Shown here piece after piece: positions 50,701-59,000 of a stretch of DNA of 64,000 nt (within the stretch, counting starts at the first letter, position 1; each line of letters opens with the position of its first letter). The stretch comes from an uncultured Rhodospirillales bacterium. GTDB taxonomy: Bacteria > Pseudomonadota > Alphaproteobacteria > Acetobacterales > Acetobacteraceae. The DNA is taken from assembly GCA_903835235.1 (NCBI GenBank), contig CAILMF010000054.1, positions 248,001-312,000 of the forward strand. The letters are read 5' to 3'. Both the position numbers and the translations under genes were made by a program. Under the pieces are notes generated by a model. The model worked only from the letters and a program-made list of their open reading frames with translations, did no database searches and had not been told where the DNA came from.

Positions 50701-53700
50701 TGGAGTCAGCACCGCGGTGTTCACGCCAACCAGCGTGTCGTTCCCGGTGCTGCCTTCCACGTCGCGGATGCCGGCCAGCACATCATGCCCGCCATAGCCG
50801 TTGGTGGCGGTGCCGGTGGTGAGGTTGACGCTGACGCCGCCCGGCCCCTGGCCGAGATAGGAAATGCGGTCGAAGCCGCCGTTGCCGGCGTAGCTGTCGT
50901 TGCCGGCGCTGCCCGAGAAGCTGTCGTTGCCCGCGCCGCCCATGATGCTGTCGCTGCCGGCGCCGCCCTGCAACTGGTCGTTGCCGCCATTGCCGGCAAT
51001 GCTGTCGCCAAGGTCGTCGACGCTGCCCTGCACGCCGCCACTGGAGAGGCCGGGGCGGATGCTGTCATTGCCGGCGGTGCCGGTGACGCCTGGCGCCACC
51101 AGCTGCTGCGTCACGCCATTGGCGAAGCTCAGTACCTCGACCCGGGTCAGCAGCACGGTGCCGGCGGCGGAGGTCAGCGTCCAGCTGCCATTGGTGTTGT
51201 GGGCCTGGGTCAGGATGTCGGCGGCGTTCAGCGTGAAGAACACCGTGTCGCGGCCCGCGCCGCCATCCACCGTGAAGTTGCCGGCGCCCACCGTGATGCT
51301 GTCGGCCCAGGCGGAACCGCGGATGGCCTGGATATGCACCAGCGTGTCGGTGCCGCCGAACCAGCCGTCATCGGCCACCACGCCGGTGACCAGGTTGGCG
51401 GCAATTGCGGTGAGGCTGGAGGCGTAGTCGGCCGTGATGTGCGTGCCGTCGGTCGCGGCGCGCAGCGTGTCGTTGCCGCCATCGCCGCGGACGAAGCTGG
51501 TGCCGCCGCCGGCGAGGACCGCGCCGGTGATGTCATCGGCGAATTGCGAGCCGATGGCGCCTTCGATATTCGCCAGCGTGTCAGTGCCGTCCCACGGGTT
51601 GGTCGCGGTGCCGGTGACGCCGTCGTTCAGGTTGATGACGGCGCCATGGGTCGGCGCGGTGATGCCGGTGAAGGGGCGGTAGTTCAACGTATCGTAGCCG
51701 TCGCGGCCATCGAGGCTGTTGCTGCCGGCGCCACCGGACAGCAGGTTGTCACCAGGCGTGCCGAGGATGGTGTCGTTGCCGCTGCCGCCCTGGGCAGTGG
51801 CAATGTTGAGCAGCGTATCGCTGCCGCCGGCCTTGGCGAGGCTGCCCTGGTAGCCGCCGAAGCCGCCGGCCGCGAGCGTGGTGCCGAGGTCGATCGTCAC
51901 CGCATCGGCGTTGTTGTAGCGAACCTCGTTGGCGCCGCCGCGGCCGTCCACCAGGTGGCTGCCGAGGGTGCCGACGATGAAGTTGTCGCTGAGCGCACTG
52001 CCCAGCAGCGTGTCGTTGAAGTTGGAGCCGCGGAGAGTGGTGATGCCAACCAGGCTGTCGGTGCCGCCCTGGCCATCCTGCGCGGTGCCCAGCACCATGC
52101 CATTGGCATCGGTGCCGAGGCCGAGGTCGACCGTGACGGCGGCGGTGGCGCTGGCGTACTCGGCGCGGTTGGAGGCGTTGTTGTAGCCGTAGATGGTGTC
52201 GTTGCCGCCGTTGCCGCGCAGGTTCACGTTGTTCCAGCTGTAGGCGACGCCGTTCAGGCCATGCAGCACGTCGGCGGTGGTGTTGCCGAGCACGCTGTTG
52301 ATGCTCACCAGCGTGTCGACCTGGCCGCCGGCCTTGAATACGGTGCCATTGGCGTAGCCGAACAGGCCGGCGCCCACGCCGGTGGTGTAGCTGTCGATGC
52401 TGCCGGTGAAGCCGTTCTGGAACAGGCCGTTGTTGTAGTTGACGGAATCGCTGGCGCCGTTGCCGATGAAGCTGTCGTTGCCGCGGGTGCCCCAGAAGAA
52501 GTCGTTGCCGTCGGAGCCATTCAGGGTGTCGTTGCCCGCATCGGCGCCGCGTACGCTGTGGAAGCCGGTGATGACATCGGTGCTGCCCCAGCCATCCTGC
52601 GCGGTGCCGGCCAGCGCGCCGCCCGGCGTGGTCTGCAGGGTCACCAGCACGCCGGTCGGGCTGTCGATGTAGTCCAGCGCGTTGTTGGTGCCGCGGCCGT
52701 CGATGGTATCGGCGCCGGCTTCACCGCGCAGCACGAAGGCGTTGCTGCCCACGGTGTCGGCGGTGCCGGAAAGGCTGTCATTGCCGGTGGAGGCGAAGAT
52801 GCCGCGGATGGAACTGAAGCTGTCGGTGCCGTCGGGCTTGGTGATGACGCCGGAATAGTAAGGCGTGGCGCCGGCGTTGTTGGTGACGCTGGTGATGGTG
52901 ATCGGGCTGCTGTAGCCGCGATAGTCCAGCGCGTCGCCGCCGCCGACGCCGGGGCTGGTGACGCTGCCCAGCGTGCCGAAGCCGTTGCCGCCATCGATGA
53001 TGAAATTGCCCGCGCCGCTCTTGAAGATGTCGTTGCCGGTGGAGCCGCGGATGGCGCTGAAGTGCAGCAGCTGGTCGGTACCCTGGCCGGTCACCACGCC
53101 GGTGGACAGGGTGGCGGTGATGGCGGTGCCGCTGCCGTTGTAGTCGACGATGTTGTGCGCGTTGCTGGCGGCGTCGATGGTGTCGTTGCCGTTCATGCCG
53201 CGCAGTAATTCGTTGGTGGTGGCGCCGGCGAAGCCCTGGATGCTGTCGGCGCCGTTGCTGGCCTGCACGATCTGGATGTTGGTGAAGCTGTCGGTGCCGC
53301 CGCCATTAGCCTTCAGCGCCGTGCCGGTGGCGTCGGCCGTGAGGGTGATGGTCAGGGCGTTGCCCTGGCCGGTGCCATCATAGGTGTTCAGTCCGGCGCG
53401 GCCGTCGATGCTGTCGGAGCCGCCGGTCGCGGTAAAGCCGTCGTCGGTGGCGGCGCCCAGCAGCGTGTCGTTGCTGCTGCCGCCCTGCACGCGCCGCACA
53501 TTGGCCAGCGTATCAGTGCTGCCCCAGCCATCCTGGGCGGTGCCGGCGGACAGGTCGACGCTCACCGGGCGGAAGCTCTGGTTGTAGCTGACCAGGTTGA
53601 GGAAGCTGCCGCGGCCATCGATGGTGTCGTTGCCCTGATAGCCTTCGAGCGTGACCGTGCTGCCGGTGGCGAGCGTGGTGCCGCTGAGCGAATCCCCGCC

Positions 53701-55353
53701 GCTGCCGCCGACGATGCGTTGCATGTTGACGAAGCTGTCGGTGCCGACCGGGACGCCGCCCTGGAACTTGCTGACCGTGCCGCTGGTGGCGCTGGCCCAG
53801 TTGACCGTGAGGGTGGTGCCGCCGGGCAGGGCGGTGAAGTCGAGCGTGTTGAAGCCGTTGCCGCCGTCGATGCTGTCGGAGCCGAGGTAGGGGTCGAAGG
53901 TGTCGTTACCCGTGCCGCCCTTCAGCGTGTCGTTGTGGGTGGAGGCGTGGACGAAGACCACGCTCTGCAGGCTGTCGGTGCCGCCGAAGCCGTCCTGCGC
54001 GGTGCCAAGGCCGAGGTCGACATTCACGCCGTTGGGGCTGGTGCGGTAGTCCGCGGTGTTCCAGAAATTGCCGAGGCCCGCGATGGTATCGTTGCCGGCG
54101 CCGCCGACCATCGCCAGCGGGCTGAAGCTGCTGGAGGTGCCGGTCAGGCTGTCATTGCCTGAGGTTCCGATGATCTGCTCGATATTGACCAGCGTGTCGG
54201 TGATGGTGCCGCCGTTGAAGCGGTTGACCGAGAGGGTGGGCGTGCCGAATGGGCCGATTGGGTTGAAGACGGTGCTGATGAAGGTGTTCGGGAAGCCGCT
54301 GGTGAAGCCGCTGTAGTCCATGACATCGAAGCCGCCGCCGCCATCGACATATCTCCCGGGGGCGGCATTGGCCGGGGCGATGATGGTGTCGTTGGCGTTG
54401 GAGCCGCGGATGCCCGGCATGTTGGCCAGCACGTCGGTGCCGCCCTGGCCGTCCTGCACTGTCCCGGTGGCCAGGTTGGCCAGGATGCCGGTGTTGCCCG
54501 GGGTGTTGTAGTCGGCCAGCACGTAGGTACTGAACACGGCGTCGATGGTGTCGTTGCCCTGGCCGCCCTGGAGCAGGACTATCGCCGAGACGCTGGCCGG
54601 GATGGCTCCGCCGCGCAGGCTGTCGTCGTGGCTGGAGCCGACGACGACGTTGATGTTGCTCAGACTGTCAATGCCACCCCAGCCGTTGAACGCAAGCGAC
54701 TGCCCAAGGTCGACCAGGATATGCCCGGGGCTGTTGCTGTAGTTTAGTTCAAAGGTCAGGTTGGCGGCGCCGTTGATCGTGTCGTTGCCGCCGAAGCCCT
54801 CAAAGAAGCTGAGGTTGGTGCCCGGCGTCGTGCTGGCCTGGTAGCTATCGTTGCCTGAACCGCCGCTCACCGCGTTGACGTTGACGAAGCTGTCGGTGCC
54901 TAGCCCGCCGCCCTTGACCGCCGTGCCGCTGGTCGGGCCGCTCATGGTCACGCTGACGCCAGGCAGGAGGAAGCTTGGGGCGCTACTTGAGTAGTCCAGG
55001 CTGGTGAAGGTGCTACCGGAGCCGATGAAGCTGTCGTTGCCGGCGGAGGCGCCGAAATGCGTGCCGCCGTTCGGGGCGGGGCCGCCGGTGATGGTGTCAT
55101 TGAAGGCGCTGCCGCGGGCGGAGCTGACATTGATCAGCGTATCCGTGCTGCCCCAGCCGTCCTGCGCGGTGCCCGTGCCGGTCGAGAGAGTAACGGTGAC
55201 GGCGCCGGGGCTGTCGAGGTAGTCGGCAAAGACATACCACAGGCCGCCACCGAGGATGGTGTCGTTGCCGGCCTCGCCACGGACATTGGTGCCGCCGCTG
55301 GCGCCGCTGGCATCCAGGCTGTCATTGCCGGATGTGCCGATGATGTTGGCCAT
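44731..55353 (-). CDS. Giant RTX/calcium-binding repeat protein (3540 aa) with hierarchical repeats and seven Ig-like domains; probable T1SS substrate
   Basis: MANIIGTSGNDSLDASG...; many GGxGNDxLxG motifs (QLQGGAGNDMLLGGNGNDTFFGGAGNDTF); Ig-like LDTVAPVVAITSAGG repeats; C-terminal GGAGADLFDL...ANDFLFA. Confidence 0.93.
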   Translation of the reverse strand: MANIIGTSGNDSLDASGASGGTNVRGEAGNDTILGGGLWYVFADYLDSPGAVTVTLSTGTGTAQDGWGSTDTLINVSSARGSAFNDTITGGPAPNGGTHFGASAGNDSFIGSGSTFTSLDYSSSAPSFLLPGVSVTMSGPTSGTAVKGGGLGTDSFVNVNAVSGGSGNDSYQASTTPGTNLSFFEGFGGNDTINGAANLTFELNYSNSPGHILVDLGQSLAFNGWGGIDSLSNINVVVGSSHDDSLRGGAIPASVSAIVLLQGGQGNDTIDAVFSTYVLADYNTPGNTGILANLATGTVQDGQGGTDVLANMPGIRGSNANDTIIAPANAAPGRYVDGGGGFDVMDYSGFTSGFPNTFISTVFNPIGPFGTPTLSVNRFNGGTITDTLVNIEQIIGTSGNDSLTGTSSSFSPLAMVGGAGNDTIAGLGNFWNTADYRTSPNGVNVDLGLGTAQDGFGGTDSLQSVVFVHASTHNDTLKGGTGNDTFDPYLGSDSIDGGNGFNTLDFTALPGGTTLTVNWASATSGTVSKFQGGVPVGTDSFVNMQRIVGGSGGDSLSGTTLATGSTVTLEGYQGNDTIDGRGSFLNLVSYNQSFRPVSVDLSAGTAQDGWGSTDTLANVRRVQGGSSNDTLLGAATDDGFTATGGSDSIDGRAGLNTYDGTGQGNALTITLTADATGTALKANGGGTDSFTNIQIVQASNGADSIQGFAGATTNELLRGMNGNDTIDAASNAHNIVDYNGSGTAITATLSTGVVTGQGTDQLLHFSAIRGSTGNDIFKSGAGNFIIDGGNGFGTLGSVTSPGVGGGDALDYRGYSSPITITSVTNNAGATPYYSGVITKPDGTDSFSSIRGIFASTGNDSLSGTADTVGSNAFVLRGEAGADTIDGRGTNNALDYIDSPTGVLVTLQTTPGGALAGTAQDGWGSTDVITGFHSVRGADAGNDTLNGSDGNDFFWGTRGNDSFIGNGASDSVNYNNGLFQNGFTGSIDSYTTGVGAGLFGYANGTVFKAGGQVDTLVSINSVLGNTTADVLHGLNGVAYSWNNVNLRGNGGNDTIYGYNNASNRAEYASATAAVTVDLGLGTDANGMVLGTAQDGQGGTDSLVGITTLRGSNFNDTLLGSALSDNFIVGTLGSHLVDGRGGANEVRYNNADAVTIDLGTTLAAGGFGGYQGSLAKAGGSDTLLNIATAQGGSGNDTILGTPGDNLLSGGAGSNSLDGRDGYDTLNYRPFTGITAPTHGAVINLNDGVTGTATNPWDGTDTLANIEGAIGSQFADDITGAVLAGGGTSFVRGDGGNDTLRAATDGTHITADYASSLTAIAANLVTGVVADDGWFGGTDTLVHIQAIRGSAWADSITVGAGNFTVDGGAGRDTVFFTLNAADILTQAHNTNGSWTLTSAAGTVLLTRVEVLSFANGVTQQLVAPGVTGTAGNDSIRPGLSSGGVQGSVDDLGDSIAGNGGNDQLQGGAGSDSIMGGAGNDSFSGSAGNDSYAGNGGFDRISYLGQGPGGVSVNLTTGTATNGYGGHDVLAGIRDVEGSTGNDTLVGVNTAVLTPAPGGAPGLFGTRFLGTAGSDSLDGTLQLARMWGDYSNLPGTISATYTDLLHATLSKSGGGTDTLVNVTGIIGTDGNDSLAGPPSGATAGIYTFGITFIGGAGNDSINGSGGARPDYSTSTSAANINLATGTAADGLGGTDTLTNVTAVRGTSFNDTMLGGNNGETFMVANGGNHSIDGGTGGNTYRYFGTDDVLVDITLASTIGGFANKPGGAVDTLKNINGIYAGDGNDTLIGSSGNDTLQGAGGNNFLDGRGGDNFVRYDSIVTSISTQGVVVNLQTGHVANPWGGQDFLLNVQNAIGTNQGDYITGTSANNATFSTVRGMVGNDTLAAPFANTHVQADYSQDIAGVTVNLAAGTAADGWGGHDQLINIQAARGSNFADSITGSALNDIITPGAGNDVVDGGAGINIVVLNSSKANVILTNNGDGSWTAVSGDGTDLLRNVSIIRCNDGDVILSGVNVEGTAGNDTITRNSVSFGILGSVNDAGQTIFGGGGGNDQLQGGAGNDMLLGGNGNDTFFGGAGNDTFIANGGQDRVSYSSNGQAANGVTVDLTTGTATNTAGGHDVLQGIRDIQGSAGNDTLIGTNVLSGVAGIAGYPSGGANFLASLGSDSMEGVLPLASASVSYGIIGGNETVSFSDLYTATVTKSLGGTDTLHNIQAITTGNGDDSISGVPFAPSLADFYGTRNLAGAAGNDTIDGHGLSANRPRYSLATTAVTINLETGIVANDGQGGHDLLIDVVNVRGSNFNDTIIGSHNDDTIQTSMLGNHSLDGAGGHNTYSYALTNAEDVLVDLGTAAAADGGGGYQGFVQKANGAIDTLLRFNGAAAADGNDTLLGTLGDDTLNGGAGNNSLDGRDGHNVLAYATNYYNFVPTHGVVVNLGAGTATNQWDGTDTLQHLQSVVGTPFADSLMGLDPADGSYGFLQGRAGDDTLAAPHAGTHVLADYSRDEAGVVVNLALGTATDGFGGHDQLININAVRGSAFADSLTGSAGNDSFLASAGADTVFGNGGTDVLHLTSITQDQASWARNADASWTVTTATGTTKIFGVTTLQFSDASVTLSPGLSLSGSGGLTNQPRQTITGTTTPAYAGTLVSILEGATVLGTGLVLADGSFAAVVNLAGQGLHTLLASLVDPYLGTIRSSGLAFTLDTVAPVVAITTGAGATRFNTQDLAGIGEAGTTVTLREGTTTLGSALVGTDGSWSLQVTFGSAQGRHFITAGDTDAAGNVGISPTIIFTLDTVAPSVAITSAGSLTNLARQLISGTGERGATVQLLDGATILASVKVDATGAWSRAVTLSGQGDHVITARATDAVGNVGAAVAPVTITLDTVAPVVAFTSAGGLINNRTQLLSGTAEAGTTVVVKEGATTLGTTVVDKFGQWSLSATIGATQGSHVVTAQDTDTVGNVGTSGPLSFTLDTIAPVVAITSAGGLINNRTQPISGTGEAGTTVVVKEGAATLGTAVVDKLGLWSLSATLGAAQGSHAVTAQDTDAAGNVGTSRALNFTLDTIAPAIAISSPGGATNVARQTIAGTGEAGTTVLLFDGATSLGSVRVGATGTWSKLVTFTTQGAHAITAVDTDAAGNSSTAGVTYTFDTIAPTPTIDSLPATTIQPVRLVTGRGEVGSTVSLFEGTALLGSGTVGTDGTWSISATLAGAGRHSLVARALDAAGNTASSAAASTRLLLADTNGVLTLPQDIAIRDVDFAGLSGLTTLYFGSTGTSSAVLASNAASALANSVTVATSATTAGLNIDASGLGSGKTLILVGTAGADSLAGGGGADYIRGGGGADKLMGGAGHDTFDFQTLAAFTAAGRVVDGGTGTNQLNLGFTDAIGDADFVGLSHLQAIFLYGSGAESLSFGVKAAAAFGSSIFVSVGAGITSLQVNGAALGAGTALVVQGSAGADSLLGGPGNDVFTGGAGADLFDLSVGGFDTILDFDVAADVIRLAGLGVGSFAALQGRISYAAGNASIAVDASHQVTLQHVVAGSLTANDFLFA

Positions 55354-55741
55354 GTGCTGCCCCCGAAGCGTTTCTTAATTTTTTATAAACGACCGGAGAG
55401 ATCGTAACAAGTTCGGCATATCCCGCCGGAATCCAGCATTACATGAAATTCGAGGTGATTTCTGGTCGGGCAAGCCTGTGTAAGCCGCAGCAATACGGCT
55501 CAATCGCAGGCAGCGAGTGAATTAAAGCAGTTCGAAGAAAGTGACGCCGGCAGATTCATTGCGTTCAAATTGCTTAAATTTTAGGAAAAATGAAGGCTTG
55601 TCGCCTCCGGTCGCGTTGGCAGGGTGAATTGTAAATGACCGCGATGGCCGGATATTCGCTTCACTATAATTCACCGGGGCTGGCTGAGGGCAGGTCGCGG
55701 CTCATTCCGGCCACCCAGGTGTTGCCTTGCGCTCCCAGGGG

Positions 55742-55863
55742 GTGGCGTCCTGCCGGCGGATTTCGTGGGTTTACCCAAGCGCGCAGCGGACAAGCAGGGC
55801 ACTGAAAACCAACGCCAGTGGCCGGATAACGAAGGCCGCTGGGCTTCGGCAACAGGATGTCAG
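55742..55863. mobile_element. MITE-like element, copy 2 (degenerate, 122 bp)
   Basis: Colinear with 32462-32583, including AGTGGCCGGATAACGAAGGCCGC; terminal repeats degraded. Confidence 0.75.
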
Positions 55864-56042
55864 CGCAGACCCCGCGCCAGGCGACGTCCGCAGATGGCGG
55901 CGACGATCCCGGAGCCACAGGGCGGATACTTCAAAACCATTACTGTCCGCGGCGGTGCTCGCAACCTGAAGGTTGCGGTTTCTCCTTGCCGGAATGATGA
56001 ACGGTTGCTTAAAAGATTCTAACGTTCCGGGCGGAGGATACC

Positions 56043-59000
56043 ATGGTCAAGCCGACTTTCGATACGACGCTGATCGTGCGCGCGCTGCAGCACATCGAGG
56101 TGCTCGACGGGTTCATCTTCGATGGCCAGATCAGGTGGCCCGACGGCGTGATCACCTATTCGGTCCCCGACGAGAACCCCGGGAGCTCCCTGACCGGCGA
56201 CGAGGATGACGGCTTCCAGCCGCTGACCGGCGCCACCTGGGGGCCGATCAAGCCGATGGTCCTCAAGGCCTTCGCACAATGGGGCGAGCTGATGGCTACG
56301 ACCCTGGAGGATGTCGGCGAGGCCGATGCCGACATCACCGCGTCGTTCAGTTCCACCACCAAGAACCACGGCAGCTACACGATTCCTATTTTTCTGCCGG
56401 ACATCAAGGTCGACGACGACCAGTGGAAAATCACCGATGCCGATATCTACTACAGCATCGATACCAGCTTCGCCCAGTTGGCGCCCTCCGCACTGCTGAC
56501 CTCGGCCGGCGACTTCGCCTACGGCCTGCGCGGCTGGGAAACCCTCCTGCACGAGATGGGCCATTCGCTCGGGCTTGTGCATCCCGGCAACTACGACGCA
56601 TCCGACGGCACCCCGCCGAACTACGAGGACAATGCCGACTTCGCGCAGGACACGCGCAAGACCAGCCTCATGTCCTATTTCGGCGGCTATGACATCGTGA
56701 ACGATGTCTGGGTGACCGACGACAGCGGCGTCTTCGCCGCGTATTCCTCGACGCCGACGATCTACGACATCCTGACCATCCAGATAAAATACGGCGCCAA
56801 CCCGAATACCCGCGCCGGCGATACGCGCTACGGCTGGGGCTCCAATGCCGGCTGGGACTACTTCGACTTCGGCAAGTGGTCGCACAATACGGAAATGCCC
56901 GCCTGGACGCCGACCACTCAGCAGAACTCGGTCAAGCCGATCTTCGCGATCTACGATGCCGGCGGCAACGACACGCTCGACGCCTCGCAGTTCCTCGATA
57001 GCGCCAGCAACCCGACCTATTACGGGCTGTCGCAGGTGATCAACCTCACCCCTGGCAGCTACTCCCGCATCCTCGGGATGATTGACAACATCTCCATCGC
57101 CTTCGGCACCATCATCGAGGGCGCGGTCGGCGGCAACGGCAACGACCGCCTCATCGGCAACGGCGCCGACAACGACCTGGTGGGCGGCTTCGGCGACGAC
57201 ACCATCACCGGCGATGTCGGCGACGACACCATCTTCGGCGATGCGGGCGACGACAGCATCGATGGCGGCTACGGCAACGACAGCATCGACACGGGCGCAG
57301 GCCAGAACACCGTGCTGGGCGGCTTTGGCGACGATACCCTGGACGCTTCCCTCGCCACGCAGGCGACCGTCGACGGCGGCGCCGGCAATGACAGCCTGGT
57401 GGGCGGTGTCGGTGCGAGTTCGCTGGTGGGCGGCAGCGGCAACGACATCCTCCTCGGCCTGTTCGACAACGATACGCTGGAGGGCGGCAACGGCCTCGAC
57501 CAGCTCGACGGCGGCTTTGGCGACGACAGCCTCAGTGGCGGCTTCGACAACGACGTGCTGATGGGCGGCCAGGGCAACGACACGCTCTCGGGCGGCGCCG
57601 GCGACGACACGCTGACCGGCAACGGCCCGCTCGACCCCGGCAATCCCTTCGCCAACGACGGCGCCGACGTCTTCGCCTATGCCGGCGGCGCCGATGTCAT
57701 CGAGGATTTCAGTGTCGGCGCCGGCGGCATGCTGAAGGACACGCTCGACCTTCGCCAACTGCCGGGCGTCCACTGCTTCGAGGACCTGATGGCGGCGGCG
57801 ACCGAAACCGCCGTCGGTGTCTTCTTCGACTTCGGCGAGGGCAATACGCTGCTGCTGCGCGATGTGGCGCTGGCCGACCTCCAGCGCAGCTCGGAACTCC
57901 CCTTCTTCATCTTCTCCGAAGCCCCGCCCGAGGGCGGCGACTTCCCCAGCGGTCGCTCGCCCACCGGCAACGCCGCGCTGTACCGCGAGACCGCGGGCCT
58001 GCCCGGCGGCGGCTTCATCACGGTGTGGGCGGCCGAAGGCGGCATCCAGTTCGAGATGCGCGGCGCCGACTATGCGCCCGGCGCCACCGGCACGGTCAGC
58101 GCCGACTACGGCCCCACCCATGTGGCGGTGCGCGCGGATGGCAGCTTCCTGGTGGCATGGCAGACCGATGCCGGCGGGGTGCAGACCATCTCCAGCCGGC
58201 TCTACGCCGCCGACGGCACGCCGCTTGGCGGCGAGACCCTGCTGGCCACCTCCGCCCTGACCGAGGCCGCCTATCTCGGCGGCGTCGCGCCCTATAATGA
58301 CGGCTTCGTGGTCGCCTGGACCGGCCGGACCACCGGCCCCCTCTCCAACAGCGGCGACAACGTGAAGTCGCTGGCGCTGGACGCCGATGGCCTGGCCATT
58401 GGCTCGCCCGTGGTCACCGCCACCGAGGCTTCCTTCTTCCCCGGCGAGCGGTCGGAGTTCATCACCGGCTGGACCGTCATCACCGGGCCGGACGGCGAGC
58501 CGCTGGTCGGCATGCGTGGCCCGGACCTGCACGCCTATGTGAAGGCGCCGTTCGGCGCCGGCCAGGCGGCCCATGTGATGGGCAATGACAGCATTGCCGG
58601 CTGGGACATCGCCACGGTCGGCAATGGCATCCTGGGCGTATTCGGCCAGTCGGAATACAGCCCGTCCGGCGGCCAGACCACGTTGCAGGTGCGCTACTTC
58701 CAGCCGGGCATCGGCACCAGCGCCTACGCCGTGGTGCCGCCGCTGCCCGATGGCGACCACCGCCAGAGCAGCATCGGCGGCGTGGCCGGCCTGACCGGCG
58801 GCGAGGCCGCGATCGCCTTCAGCGAAGGCGGTATCGGCGGCGGCTATTGGACCAATGACGGCTTCATCTACCACCGCGTCGGCGCGCCGGAACAGGCCGC
58901 GGCCGCGACCTTCACCCCCGGGGTCGCCGGCTCCGTCGTGCGGCTGCTGCTGCCCTCGGCCGTCAACCAGGGCTACATGGACGTCGCCGCGCTGGCCGAT

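Noticed and set aside
55664-55918. 84-aa minus-strand ORF between the RTX genes
   Set aside because: Overlaps MITE copy 2 and lacks any recognisable domain.
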